Positions 22,583 to 35,203 of a stretch of DNA of 64,000 nucleotides are shown here, one piece after another (positions within the stretch are counted from its first letter, which is position 1; each line of letters opens with the position of its first letter). The stretch is from Tetracladium setigerum (Eukaryota; Ascomycota; Leotiomycetes; Helotiales): contig PZJY01000007.1 of assembly GCA_031472005.1 (NCBI GenBank), forward strand, positions 992,001 to 1,056,000, given 5' to 3'. The translations under genes and the position numbers were made by a program. The notes below the pieces were generated by a model. It saw only the letters and a program-made list of their open reading frames with translations, did not search any database and had not been told where the DNA came from.

Positions 22583-25128
22583 TCAATCCATTTCTTCAAC
22601 TCCCTCCAAAACTCTCCTTGCAGCATCGAGCCTCCTCCTCCAGATCTTTGCATCGTAACTCGTAGGGCCTGCTTCTTGGAGCCCAAGCACACATTTTCCT
22701 ACGCTTGCCACCACACGTTCGACTAGAATCTGGTCGTCTCTTGCAAGCATATCCACCGGTGAAGAGCGGTGCCCTTCTTGGCTCAAGCTTTTGCTCAGTC
22801 GATTTCCATGTTGCGATTTGGGTTTGTTGACGAGGGGGACACTGCGGGTTGATGTTTGAGATGCTGCACGTTCACGGCCGCTGATCTCCTCTCGAGGGTG
22901 GATGATATATGTAGAACCGCCGTTCTTCTCGTACTGCTGTTGTTCGCCGCCCACAAGTACCGTGATAGGGGAGCCAAAAGTTGAACGTTTGGCTGTGAGT
23001 GGTGGTGAGCTAGCTGATGCTTTGTGCCCGGGGATTATAATTTGTTGAACAGCGAAGTTGTCATGATCCTCGTCATCCTCATCCTCCGAACCAAAGCCTT
23101 CTGTAGCGGTTGCAAAGGTAGCAAATGTTGAGACTGAAGAATTGCTATCAGCTCGGAGGTGACCCAATCCAGGTCGATCATCATCTTCAGTTGGCATTGA
23201 TGGACCGCGAGTGGTTTCTACGGAATCATCGGAGCTGTAGCTGCCTCGTCGACCGTGTCTCTGCTGGCTGATTGTACCCATTGCACTGTGCAAGAAGAAA
23301 TGTTCGTAATCGAATGCATCCTCCCGATCTTCATGTGAAATTGGGGCATCATGGTAAAGCGAGGCATCGCTTTCGTAGTCTTCGGCCTCTTCTGCGCCCA
23401 CAAACTCTTCGTCATAATCCCCCTCATCATCATAAACTGATTCCAGTGTGCCCACTTCCGACATGTCATCAGTCTGGGCAGGCGAATCGTCGACCAGCTC
23501 TTTTGTCTCTTCGGGGATTGTTGCCGTCTCCTTCTGTTCAATAGAACCCTGTTCGTTCGTTGCACCGACTCCTTCACTGACATCCTCATATATGCTTGTC
23601 GCGTCTGACTGAGCATATTCACGGGAGTATGATTGTACGGGAACCACGGGACTCTCACCGTCTTCTCCAGATTTGGGCGAGTCGGCCTCTGCCTTGTAGG
23701 GTTGGTAGGTGATCACTGAATCGGCGTTAAGATTCCCCTCGTCATAGCCTTTTGAGCCAGTATACCACTGCTCCGCGGCCGTGAAGGGGCTGGGGGTTCT
23801 CAGACTCTGTAAACTTCTTCGTTTCATAGTGTCATCTCGAGCACGATCCCTCAAAACCGAGAGTCTGCCCTTCAGGTCGTACATTTGGTCTTTCAAATCT
23901 CGCATTTGCATGGAAGAGGTAGAACGTGACAAAGGACGGTGGTCTTCCCCGGGACTGAATCCTCCTTCGCCGCTGGATCTATCACTGCCTTTGCTATCCT
24001 CGAATGGGGGAGACGGCTCATTCTCATTCAGCGGGCCGAGTCTGAAATTGGCTGGTGTCGTCGTTCTACTAAGAGGTGAGGCTAGAATTCGGGTTGCGCT
24101 CGTTGCACCTTCTCTGCCAAATTCCGGGCTGTACTTTGGGGTTCCATAGCGAGCGGCTGCACTTGCCGAGCGGATCAGGTTGGGGGATGTGTACTGAGTT
24201 GATATTATCGAGTTTTCGCTATAAACTCTCGAATGGCCTGGACTTCCATCTGGAGTATCGGCGGGAGTGGGCAATTTCCGTTTTGAGGGTGGAAGGCCCA
24301 ATTGAAGTGGTATTAGTCGTCCATTGGTCGGAGGAGAGGGCGTCGATCGCGACAATGGACTGCTGCTATGTATAGAATTATTCGAATTTGTGGGATGAAC
24401 AAACAATGAGCTCCGAGCTCGGGTCAAGTTTCCTTCCATGTTCTGAAATCCGGTGTCAGTACCGAAATCATGTCAAAGCGCAGCAGTATACTCACATTCA
24501 GCCGCTTCTTTGCATTCAAGAGAATCTCTTCTGCTCTCCTACTTAAAGCCGCACTCGAGTTTCCATCTTCCTCTCCATCTTTGGTGTCATCGGCCATCGC
24601 TAGTCGCTTTGTCTCACTTGCAATGATCTCCTCGGCATATCCATCCGCCACACTCTCCTCATCGTCTCCTTGGAAAACACTATCGTCCACACTAATCCCA
24701 TCGTCAAAATCCTTGAAATGTTCGGCGGCCTGGCCCTCAGATCGCACTGTACTCGCGGACTCGACTGAAATCTGCCTCTGATGCGCTCCAGTTCTTGCTC
24801 GTTTCATCATCGCATCGTAACCTGCAGTGGGACTCGATCGTAAAGGCGAGTTTTGGCGTTGCTTGAGCATCCTCCGCTCGGCTGGTCCTGGAAGCCTTCG
24901 AGGGTTTCCCGCATTGCTCTCTGCCTCCGTTACCTCCCCAATATCTGACAACATGGTCCCGTTCCCGTACAATATCTCGGTGGAAGGAGTCGACATTCCC
25001 AAGGAGTGTGCAGAACCGATTGAAAACTGCATGTCCGCGGCGCCTCCAGCCATCCAGTCATCATCTACGCCCGAGTGTGATTTGTGCGGTGTTATATCGT
25101 CTTCGTAGAGTCCGTAGGGAAGTATCAT
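22583..25128 (-). CDS. conserved-looking Ser/Glu-rich fungal protein of unknown function
   Basis: I do not recognise this protein. Model: two exons, intron 24443-24495 (GTGAGT/TTTCAG), about 830 residues. The first exon begins MILPYGLYEDD and contains LPGPAERRMLKQRQNSPLRSSP, then a helical basic stretch (SRRAEEILLNAKKRLN / NMEGNLTRARSSL) that spans the splice junction, which supports the intron. The middle is low-complexity Ser/Pro/Thr with one short coiled-coil-like helix (MRDLKDQMYDLKGRLSVLRDRARDD). Then comes a strongly acidic region (EEFVGAEEAEDYESD). The C-terminus is ordered: LARDDQILVERVVASVGKCVLGLQ... and RRRLDAARRVLEGV. No signal peptide or membrane segment was seen. The composition suggests a cytoplasmic or nuclear scaffold, but that is inference only. 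Confidence 0.75.
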
Positions 25129-27438
25129 ATCAGGATTCGTGAGAGTCGGGGAAGGGGAGCGGCCATTGTTGAGGTGGTCGTGCTCGTTTGTTTATGCATC
25201 TTGCCGTATATAAATTATAAGAAGCAAGAAAGCACTGTCAGCACTGTGCCCTCTGCTTCACAGTTCGGAAGTTTGCTCGAGTGGATTTGCTGGATGCGAA
25301 ATGCAGCTTGCCGGTCCTTTTTCCCGACTCCTGAGAAAACAATTGGCCCAAAGTCCGGACGAGAGCGTTTCTTTTTGAAGGAGGACCTTCCTGGTCGAGA
25401 TTAGGGTATCCGCTCGTTTGCCTCGCGCGGGCGTCGCGTGCTGCAAAGACTTGGAAGGGGGAAAGCTCTCGAGTGGGGAAGTCTGGCGGAGATCAATTGA
25501 TATTGCTGACGTGAAGGGGAGAGACGTTGAGGTGAGGGTGGTGATACGAGGGCGGAGGGAGGGAGGAGGAGGAGGACGAGGAGGACGAGGAGGGACAAGT
25601 CATGTACAGGATACTCGATCGATCGTTGGTAGGTAGGAAGTAAATGATGGTGTCCGCCCAAATAATCTATAATTACGGTTCGGCAGGTCGCAGAGAAAGT
25701 CAAGCTTGAGCCCTCCCTCCCTTGAGCACAATCAAGCGCGATGAGCAGAAGAATCCTGATTATTCCTGATTTCTGGTTCCTGCATCGAGGGCAGCAAATC
25801 AGCACATCAAATCAAATCCTCTGGAAATTAGACTTTCCTCCCATCCCTCCCCATGTTATGTTCCGTTGGGAAGGAGGTCGTGATTGGCCCACCGGCCGTT
25901 GCTTAACCTCCTAACGGGCATGGCCTTTGATATTGCACTTACGGAGTACGCGCCAATATCTGACCTGACCAGGTGCGAGGGTTTCCCACACGGAGGGACG
26001 GACTTTGAGAGGTACAGTACCACAGTACCACAGAGAAAGTCTTCTCACTTGTGAGTGTCGGTACGAAGAAGCAGGTATTGTAAAGATGGATTACAATCTC
26101 TAATCAATCAACAAATATCAATCAAACAAACAAACAAATATCGTCAGGGCGTCCGGCACTTGCACCTCCTGTCCTGTTCATCTCCCGGGGGGGAAAAAAG
26201 GGCTAGGCGAGGATCGTCGTCTCATAAAAAAAAAATAGGTTCCAGTGTGGAGGTAAATAAAATAAAATAAAAACGTTCCGGCGAACGGTAGCAAGCAGCA
26301 GCAGCAGCAGCATGAACGTTGCAAGATTTGGTCATCTCGGCAATCTGACCATGAAACAAAAAGGTCACAAGGAAACTTCTTCGTCCCAACATTTATCATT
26401 CTCCCGCCGCGCCATCTTGCTTTTGAAAACTCTCTTCGCTCTGACTCTGTGCGGCGGTTGAGGCCATGCAAGACATACCTATGTATTGCTTGGAAGTTGG
26501 GGCCTAGAAATGCATCACACCTCACCCACCAACACGACCCACGCCGCGCATGGCAAACGCGCAACGTGCAACGTGTAACACCAGTTGTCGTCGAGTCCGG
26601 GAGAAGAGGCATAGAGATCTCTCTCAACGCCGATTCCGAAGGCCGGTCGCATAGGTATCTTGTTGCAACTTGCAGGAGGACCCTTTACCTTTGTCGCCAG
26701 GTTGTACCCTGAAGCATCAGGTACTCAATGTCAATCTCCATGCCAGTGCAGGAATTGATCGACAGATGTGTGGATCCGCTGGCAGGAATCTCTGGTGCGG
26801 CGGGTGGATGTCGACGAAGCATGCGCAACGTTTATATGTATATGTATATATAATGCGACTTCAAATTCGGCGCTAGCAAAGCAAAATGTTTCTTGAACAG
26901 TACCTTTTTAGTCCTACGGTATTAAATATTTGGTCGAATCACTTCAATTGAATGGAATGGAAGTCCATATCCCTTACAAACTGGATTCTTAACAAGGTCA
27001 AGAATAAATGTTGCATATTATAAAATTCACTTGCTTTTGCTTGCTTCTGGTCAAATATGTTACTATTAGTAGTATATAACTGGCAGAAGTTGTATCGAAG
27101 GATTCAAGTCAAATCGTTCAAGATCCATCGACTTACCTTACGAGCTGCCCTTTTCGACTCGCCGAACCCCACCTATTGAGCAAATCTTCTGAAGGTTCGG
27201 TGTAGACGCAAGTACTACTCCATACTCCAACTCCGTAAAACTCCTCATATTTTCAGAACAAGGCAGCCAGGGAATTCTTTGGAGTATATATAACTACCTC
27301 ACATTGGTATTCGTTTAAGTCTGATCTCTCGTTCATCACAGTATCAATCGTTCTTTTGAGATTTCATCCTATCCAACTTCCCAGACAAACATCCTACCGA
27401 TTTAAAGAACTTTAGATACATCTCCAAGAGCAAGAAAA
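25129..27438. other. long gene-free region with simple repeats
   Basis: This 2.3-kb region has no convincing gene. It contains a GGA/GAC-rich tract (25555-25592), a CAGTACCA repeat (about 26014-26032), a CAAA repeat (about 26125-26140), a (GCA)n run (about 26294-26312) and several oligo-A tracts. The longest ORF (149 codons, minus strand, 26178-26627) is rich in Cys and Arg runs produced by the repeats and was not accepted. Confidence 0.4.
27284..27293 (+). promoter_or_regulatory. candidate TATA element of the GNAT gene
   Basis: GTATATATAA lies about 150 bp before the start codon at 27439. The distance fits a TATA box with a leader of about 120 nt. Sequence match only. Confidence 0.4.
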
Positions 27439-27753
27439 ATGACTTCTATCACTCCACCACCAGAAACATTATTTCCAATCTCAGAATGCACAGTTGAAGA
27501 TATTCCTCAGATGCAAGAAGTATGGGCTGCAGCTTTCGCTGACAACTCACTCAACCGTAGCAGTATGCCCCGTTCATCCTCTCCTGCCACTATACAAAAT
27601 TCTCCCAAGCACATAATCCTCCCAAACATATCAAGTACCTAGATAAAGAATCTCGGCTAACATTCTTTTGCTTCAAGTGTTCCCAAGCACTCTCAACCCC
27701 GATGAAGTCACTGCCTGGTACCACAAACGCGCCGCTGGTCAATGTAAGTGGTC

Positions 27754-27819
<66 letters not shown>

Positions 27820-28408
27820 CATCTCCTATATCCCACCTCCAAACCTCAACTTCCCCAATAACATCATCAAAAACCCCAAACTAACCAACCAACCCTCCCC
27901 TCCAGTGGCTCGCCCAGAAGTCCACGTCTTCAAAGTCACCGACCCGACCACCAACAAAATAGCAGCCTTCATGCGCTGGGGCTACCCGCACACCAAACCC
28001 ACCCCTTCCCCAGAAGAAGCCTCCCAAACCCCCCCTCCAAAAAAACGAGAATCCGACGCCGCCTGGCCACCCGGAACCAACGTCGCTCTCTGCGACGCCA
28101 AATTCGGCACCTTAGACGGCTGGCGCGAAATCTACGTCGACGATGAGGAGACGTATGTTGCGCAATTGTTGTGCACGCGCCCCTTGTATCAGAGGAAAGG
28201 GTTGGGGATGAGGTTGTTGAAGCATGTGTTGGATTGTGCGGATCGGGAGGGGAGGAAGGCGTATATTGAGGCGACGCCGGAAGGGTATGGACTTTATGCG
28301 AAGATGGGGTTTAGGGATTTGGATGTGAAGGATATTGATTTGACCGCGTGGGGAGAGGGTGTTACGAGGACGGTGGCAATGATGAGGGAGCCTGTTGGGA
28401 AGGTGTAG
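27439..28408 (+). CDS. GNAT-family N-acetyltransferase
   Basis: Transfers acetyl from acetyl-CoA to an amine; the substrate is unknown. Model of 230 residues with introns 27563-27677 (GTATGC...CTAAC...AAG) and 27744-27905. N-terminal FPISECTVEDIPQMQEVWAAAF is the first strand and helix of the fold. C-terminal YVAQLLCTRPLYQRKGLGMRLL carries the acetyl-CoA pyrophosphate-binding Q/R-x-x-G-x-G/A motif (QRKGLG). It is followed by AYIEATPEGYGLYAKMGFRDL, the typical Y-x-x-x-GF end of the domain. The second intron contains a long (CT)n microsatellite. The second exon is short (66 nt) and retains YHKRAAGQ. This is the generic fungal acetyltransferase type that often lies in variable regions. Confidence 0.85.
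27761..27823 (+). repeat. (CT)n then (TA)n microsatellite inside the GNAT intron
   Basis: About 45 bases of perfect CT dinucleotides are followed by TATATATATA, all within the intron at 27744-27905. The tract gives an unusually long polypyrimidine element far upstream of the CTCCAG acceptor. Confidence 0.95.
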
Positions 28409-29118
28409 ATTGTTGGAGGGTTTGAGAATTGGGAGGCGTTTGGAAGGAGGTTGTGGATTGGGAGATGAGAAGATACCTAAATTACGAGAGATATAACGGA
28501 ATTTTTGTTTTATTTTGAGGGTTGGCAAGCACTTGGATCCTAGTTATGTTGTCTTATTGCGGATCGGTCTTAAGTTTTCCGTTGATAAAGGGATGTAATA
28601 TGATGCTAATAAAGTTGGACCCGAGATTGATGCTTTTTGCTGATATTCAAGCATCGGAGGTGATTGACATATTAAAGTTGGGAGAGTCGAAGTTTTAAGT
28701 AGAAGAATCAGGGGAGTCAAAACTACGACACGGAAATGATTCATTAACCTGCTTCACGTGTGCATCACGTCGGAATATATGACCGTTTAGCGATCAACAG
28801 AATTTAACCGTCCATGGTAACACGAAACAAGAGCAAACAGGAGAACAAGATATTTGGAAAATTTGAAAAACTGTCTTGGTATCTGTGCTAATAACCTACA
28901 AACAAAACGCTACCCGCCGAAACCCGCTAAAGTATAAAATACAGATTTTTGTGAACCGGAAACCTTGAGCGCCGATTTGGTTTGTTTCTTCCTTTTCCAA
29001 TGCGAAAATGCAGATGTCCTGTGTTGCCTTTTCCTGCCCGTCCTTGACCCAAAGACCCCGTTCCCCATTTCCAGATTCCCATTGTGCAACGCTAAAGATT
29101 CCCATCCGTGACAAAAAA
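28409..29118. other. convergent intergenic region, GNAT / MFS transporter
   Basis: 0.7 kb between convergent stop codons. No credible ORF or RNA was seen; the longest ORFs are short and lack conserved features. Confidence 0.35.
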
Positions 29119-30998
29119 TCAAACCCGAACATAAGCCCGAGGAAAGTCGCCTCCCGGGCTACTACTGATAACAGTCTTCGTAGTCATCTTAATCTCAAAC
29201 GGTCCATGTCCAAACCGTTTCCCATCACCACTCCTTTCCACTCCTTCCCCACCCCCTTCACCATCACGACTATCCCTCTCGCGCTCCCCTACCATCTTCG
29301 AATCACCAACTGCCAAGATCTCTCCACCCTTTTCGACGTGATTCTTCCCACCAAATAAGACGTCGATTTCCTCAAGCGAGACCTTGCGCGTTTCGGGGAT
29401 AAAGAACCACACGAAGATTGCTAGACAGATGTTGATGACGCTGAAGAACCAGAAGGTATTGAAGCCTTCGTTTTGGAGGAATATGGGGAAGAATTGTTGG
29501 AAGACCATGTTGGCTACGTTTTGCATTTGGGAGCCTATAATACAGATTGAAACCGTTAGCACCTTTTCTGGCTCAACTGTCTGGACGGTTGAGATGAAAG
29601 AAATCTCAGGAGGAATGGAAAAGGGACGAGGGCATACTCATTCCGACAGCCTGCGCTCTAACATTCATCGAAAACACCTCCGCAGTCCAGATCCAGCTCA
29701 CTGCACCCCATGTCGGCTTGAAGAAAAAGATAAACAAGAATAGCAAGGCTACAATTGCTCTCCCGACAGATTCCGACTTCTTGTCTCCTGGTAGTGTTGG
29801 TGTTTTCAATCCTACTATCGCAACTATGAGCATACACATCGCCATACCAATTGCCCCTACGATTAAAAGAAATTTCCGTCCGTATCGATCTGCGGTCCAC
29901 ATGGCATTGAGAGTAAATAGAATGCCCAAGGTAGCATTAAGCGCGTTTATAAGTGCGATTTGCGAGAGCGATGGAAACACCTTCTTATATATTTGAGTCG
30001 AATACGTATTCAGTGTTCCCTGGCCCGTAAGCTGCTGGCCCACGTTCAGAATGAAAGCGAGGTATAGACGTCGACGGACAGATTTATCTCTCCAGAGGGC
30101 AGAATATGAGCCGGAGATCTCTTCTCGTTCGAATTCAATTGCTTCGCGGATGCCGAGGATTTCTTCTTCAACTTCCCATTCAGTAGCTCGGACTGTACGT
30201 AGGGAGCGCCGAGCTTTGGCGATTTGGTTATTGTGCTGGATGTACCAGCGTGGGGATTCGGGAATGGTGGGGAGGAGAATCAGAATGATTATGGGGACGA
30301 GAGCTTGGAATATCACAACCATTTTCCAGTCCCAATTGCCCAGCTTTTCCACGTTTCGCTGGTGGTACACAATTAGCGAGCCGTTCGTTACACAAAGGGA
30401 GATGATAATAAAAGGAAATCATTTACCGAACAAGCATAATTGATCCAGTATGCTATGAATGACCCAACTGAGTAGAACATCTGCCAGAATGTCATGATCT
30501 TGCCTCTGATATGTGCGGGTGACAATTCGCCAATATAGACTGGACCAGCCGTAAGAGCAATGCCCTGGCCGAGACCGATTAGCACCCTTCCAGTTATGAA
30601 CAGAGCCAGATTTCCTCGAGGAGAAAAGGTCTGCATAGCTGTTGCAATTAGTGTTAGCACGGCACCGATTGCCATTCCCAGACGCCGTCCAAAGTAGTCA
30701 GCACATGGTCCTCCTATAAACCAGCCGCCACATACGGCACCGATCGTGTAGCCAGTGTTGACGGCACCGATCAATTCGACTCTAGGGTTTCCGAAGTAAT
30801 GAATCCAATTATCTGAGCCTTGAACAGAGTTGTATACAGATGCATCGTAGCCATAGAGCACCATGCAGAGGGCGGCCACAAGCGAGATGTACCTGAGTAT
30901 CAAATGTCAATGGGAGATCTGGAGTCGTGCAAGTAGAAGAAGAATCCTCTCACAGTATCGGGAACTCACCAGTTGTATGCTCTCGTCCGGCTCATCAT
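29119..30998 (-). CDS. MFS sugar (hexose/lactose-type) transporter
   Basis: Plasma-membrane proton symporter family for sugars (SP family). Model of 543 residues with introns 29535-29637, 30359-30426 and 30893-30969; the exons sum to a multiple of three. Twelve hydrophobic segments can be traced. Family signatures: YGYDASVYNSVQGSDNW after TM1, GGPCADYFGRRLGM (loop 2-3), GRVLIGLGQGIALTAGPVYIGELSP, PESPRWYIQ, NVGQQLTGQGTLNTYS (TM7; most hexose carriers have QQ.SG.N), DRYGRKFLL and FIPETRKVSLEEIDVLF. The short first exon (MMSRTRAYNW) was chosen because the intron donor GTGAGT joins it in phase. The substrate cannot be read from the sequence. Confidence 0.92.
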
Positions 30999-32752
30999 AT
31001 TTGCGAGCACAGAAGATTGCTCCTATCCCAAAGGAGTTGATTCGACTGATACAGAGGCTCAATGTATGCTGATCCCTGGGCTCATCTCACACGTTTGATT
31101 GAAGTTGGAACCAAAAGCGATTATGTGGAAATGGTTGATAAGTAAAGCTTCTGGAAGAAGAACATCCTCCTCGAGGCATCGTTCCAGATAAAGTACTTTC
31201 CATGTCACACCCGGGGACCCCAGACGAGGGCGTACGTTTTCCAGTAGCGTCAAATTATTGAGATCCCAAATAAATCCCAGAAATGAAACCCCTGGCCATC
31301 CTCCGTTCCCTCTTTCGACGAAGAGAGAGGCCAGCCGAGGCCATCAAGACGACTGTGAGGCAAAAGATCCAATCAAAGGTCGAAAAAGAGTCCCAAACTA
31401 CCCCAGACCCCAGACATATGTGCAAAAGCGGAGTCGCTTGTGAGATTTTCCTCTAATCACAACTCGACCCACAAACGGCGAAGCTTCCATCAACGGTAAT
31501 GGGAATCTCGCGCACGCGATGCCTTGGGAGGACCGTAGTGTTATGTTAACCCATACTATTGACTCGCCAGTACAAGAGGAGCTATCCTTGTGTGAGAAAT
31601 CATTGGGCGATATTGGCATGTTGTGCTTCAGCTCTTCGTAACTCGCATCTTGAGCTAAATACTCCACGTACGAATCGTACGAAAATTCGGCCACGCATGA
31701 ATATTGAAAGAAGTTGAAGGACAGGAAGGGAGGCGAAGCATGCCCAGATACGCTTGTTTGATGTTGGGAAAGAAAAGATTGCGCCTGTCAATCATGTTCG
31801 TTACTGGTTTATAAAGCCTGCACGAATAATACGAAGTGATATGAACAGAATGGAAACTTCCAATCAGCAGAATATCTCCAAGCTCATGATATCGTATGTT
31901 TTGAGTTCAGGGTCTGCCTAGATAGGTACTCAATGATGGTTCATTCGTGGTCGCATGTGTGCAGTAGCTTTGCTTCCTCGCCGCACCACTCAGTGTTTGA
32001 CACGGCTAAATGAAATATGGAGGAAGGGATGGCTGAATATACCAGCAGTCTCGGCTGGGAGGAACAAGATTGAGCACACAGCTTCAAGGCACAGGTGGTC
32101 GTGACTTCGTGTTTGCCATACTGTTCAATTCCTGACAGAGTGGCTTTGCCATGCGATAAAAGGGGGACATCGAATGTCGTTCGAGATGTTGCAGATTCTC
32201 TTGGAGAGGGCGCCACCAGATCAAAACTGCGGCGTGCCACCCTCCGGACAGGTACCGAGAATCGAGACCGAACCGGGCCGTATGTCTCGGAAAGTTTCCA
32301 GGAAGAGTGGAGGGGAAGTGGACGGTGGAAGCTGGTCTGGTATTACGGTATCTGGAGGATTTATGATCAGGGATTCTTGTGGAGAAAAAGGAGAGCTTAC
32401 AGTCTGCGGGCGAACGGCACAAGTTAGATTGCATTTCAAAGGATCTGATCTCTGATGTAGAAAGTCCAACGTTGTTTTGTTAGAGTCCAAGAAGGCTGTC
32501 TGGATTCGTTACAGCATGTGCTGACTAATACGAATCACTCGATCACTCATCACTTGATCATGTGATATCGTGTTTAGTCTTGGCGATTGCCTGCAGTACA
32601 ACCACAACAACCCAATCTAGATATCGCGGAAATAGGTAGCCAGAGTTACTCTCAGAAATGTTCTAACTCAACCAACCACAAGGCAAGATCATATTCTATT
32701 TCCATTTAGGCGCTGCAAGACTCGATGCAGTACCACAACTACTCTTTCCAAC
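30999..32752. other. 1.75-kb region without a supported gene
   Basis: It lies between the divergent MFS transporter and POL4. ORFs of 60-116 codons occur on both strands but overlap one another and show no domain, signal peptide or codon pattern that I trust. It presumably holds both promoters; TGATCA-rich sequence occurs near 32530-32570. Confidence 0.35.
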
Positions 32753-35203
32753 ATGGAGGATAGAAAAGCTTCGTTCTTCGCGGAGCTCGAAGCTTTGAAT
32801 GACAGCTCAGATGAGGAGGGAGATGTAAACAAGTCAAGTTGCATGTTCAACGAGCCAAATTCAAGTCTTTCGCCCTTCACATCTTCACCTTTGATCTTAG
32901 AGATTCCTCCCAACCAGAAGTGTGTTGAGGTGAATTCAGCCAAGACAATTCCAACAATTCACCGAACGACTTCGGCTCCAATACCAAGCATGCGAATAGT
33001 CGCTGCGACGCCAGTACCTGCTCTCCAAAGAAAAAGTTCGCTCCTCCGACACGACGTGTCTGCAGATGTCACCCCAAATACCTCCTTCATCGCCGACACT
33101 CCTCTCCAAGGACCAACCCCGGCAGGGAAACCTATTCTTGAACGTCGAACAGTTTCGACTCCGACATTCGGCTCAGTAGTCATGACGAATAGCAAGGGCA
33201 TCAAAAATATGCTGAATAGCAAACCTAAGCAGCCAGCTAAAGAAACCAAGAAGCCGAAGAAGCGCAAGTCTGACACTGTTCCCGAAGAGAAACAAGTCCT
33301 CAAAGGTCATACATTTTACTATGTTCCTCCAAATAATATCCATCCAGGTCGAAAACTCCGTATCCAACGAGTCGAAGACTATGGAGGTATCTGGAAGAAA
33401 GAGTGGAATGATTCCATCACTCACGTGGTCGTTGATCCTTCTTCAACTACTTTCGAACAAGCGATCGAATTCTTGAAGGAATCTATCAAAGTAGGTTATA
33501 CCACTCCACTGACTTCACTAGAACTTCCTTGATTAACATTTACAGGTGCCAGAAATACCACCAAGCGTTGCTATTGTGAATGGAGACTATCCAATGGATT
33601 GCATCTCCCACAAGCGGATGCTCGACCATAATCAGTTCAAGTATCAACCCAAGAGACTTGTACCAGAAATGTCACCAGAACCGACGCAACCGCCTGCAGA
33701 CGAACCTCCAAAGTCAAAGAAGCCACGTTCTGGAAGTGGAGATGGAGCCGAACGAACTCAACGCGCAAGTGAAGGATCTCCTAGAGCTTATTCTCCAGCT
33801 TTCAACTTCCCAGAGTCGCAAACAAACATTGGTATCAAGCCATATGTTGTCGAGTCTCCACAAGAGACTAGTCCCGCCCCGATGTTCAATACCATTCCTT
33901 TGGTGATGAATTCGACGAACTGATTGAGATATCCAAAGGGATGAAAGATCTTCCCTTCGACGACGACGATGATGAATACGAGTCTGATACTCCTGTTCCT
34001 GATGATGGTCCTCACTACGATTCAGACGATGGCTGTCGCAGCGAAGGGGAACGAGATCGCAAGCTCAAAGCCAAGAATAAGAAGCGAAAGATGGAGGCTT
34101 TGCTAAATGGCGAAGAGTTGCCACCGAAAGGCTCCTTCGATCAAAGTACTTTTAGATGCATGACAGGGGGTACTGGAGACACTCAGAAGCTCAACCCGAA
34201 TCGCAGAACCATTGAAATCCTTGAGCAAATGGCATCCTACTATGCACGTACAAACTTCTACAATGACGATTGGAGAGACCTTGCGTATAGAAAAGCAGTC
34301 AATCAGCTGAAAAATCAGACGAGGAAAATTTCCACATACGACGAAGCCTTTGCGCTCCCAGGCATCGGTGAAAGATTGGCAACCAAAATCGAAGAGATTG
34401 CCCGAACGAATCGACTCCGAAGGCTCGATAATGCCCTGGAAGAACCCAACGACCGCACCTTGCAACTTTTCGAAGGTGTCTACGGAGCCGGCCCATCCAT
34501 GAGACATAAATGGGTGAACGCAGGATATCGCACTCTCGACGACCTATCGCAACACGCCAATCTCAAACCCAGCCAACGCATTGGAGTTGACCACTATACC
34601 GACTTCAACATGCGCATTCCCCGCGACGAAGTCACCGCTCTAGGTCAAATCGTCATAGACGCCGCCGCCTCAATCGATCCCTCAATCACCATCATTGTGA
34701 GTGGAAGCTACCGTCGCGGAGCAGCTAGCTCGGGGGATATCGACTGCATGATAACGCGCGCCGACACAACAACCTCAGCCCAATTCCTACGTTTCCTACA
34801 TAAACTCGTCACAGAGCTCACCTCATCGAAGTTCCTTGTCGCCGCTCTCGCGGTTCCAGACCATCACAAAGACACTGGTTCCAAATGGCACGGTGCATGC
34901 GTGCTTCCTTCCTCTGTGGAGAAAATCTGGAGACGCATTGACTTTCTCCTTGTGCCTGCTAGTGAGTTCGGAGCGGCGTTGATCTATTTCACGGGTGATT
35001 CTATTTTTAATCGTAGTTTGAGACTGTTGGCTGGTAGGAAAGGGATGAGCCTCAATCAGCGAGGCTTGTATAAAGATGTGATACGGGGGAAGAATAGAGC
35101 CAAGCTCACTCCGGGTACATTGGTGGAGGGGCGGGACGAGAAGCGTATTTTTGAGATTCTGGGTGTGCCGTGGAGACCACCTCATGATAGGATTTGTCAT
35201 TAG
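32753..35203 (+). CDS. POL4: DNA polymerase X family, POL4 / polymerase lambda type (one apparent frame break)
   Basis: Gap-filling repair polymerase (base excision repair and end joining) in the nucleus. About 798 residues with one intron (33491-33545). Order: Ser-rich N-terminus; BRCT domain from about 186 (FYYVPPNNIHPGRKLRIQRV...THVVVD); Pro/Ser linker; acidic and basic low-complexity (DDDDDEYESD, KAKNKKRK); 8-kDa domain (YYARTNFYNDDWRDLAYRKA); helix-hairpin-helix ALPGIGERLATKI (about 516); palm motif SGSYRRGAASSGDID (about 634) with the two catalytic Asp; third Asp in RRIDFLLV (about 707); and YFTGD. The frame breaks at CCCC 33877-33880: upstream ends TSPAP, downstream resumes VQYHSFGDEFDEL. 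The exons total one base less than a multiple of three, and no in-phase intron of workable length was found. Confidence 0.92.

Noticed and set aside
26178..26627. 149-codon minus-strand ORF in the long gene-free region
   Set aside because: It consists of runs produced by GCA and A repeats (poly-Cys, Phe/Arg runs), with no recognisable domain and no neighbouring exons.
27761..27823. Possible CRISPR or satellite array
   Set aside because: It is a plain dinucleotide microsatellite without spacers; the host is eukaryotic.
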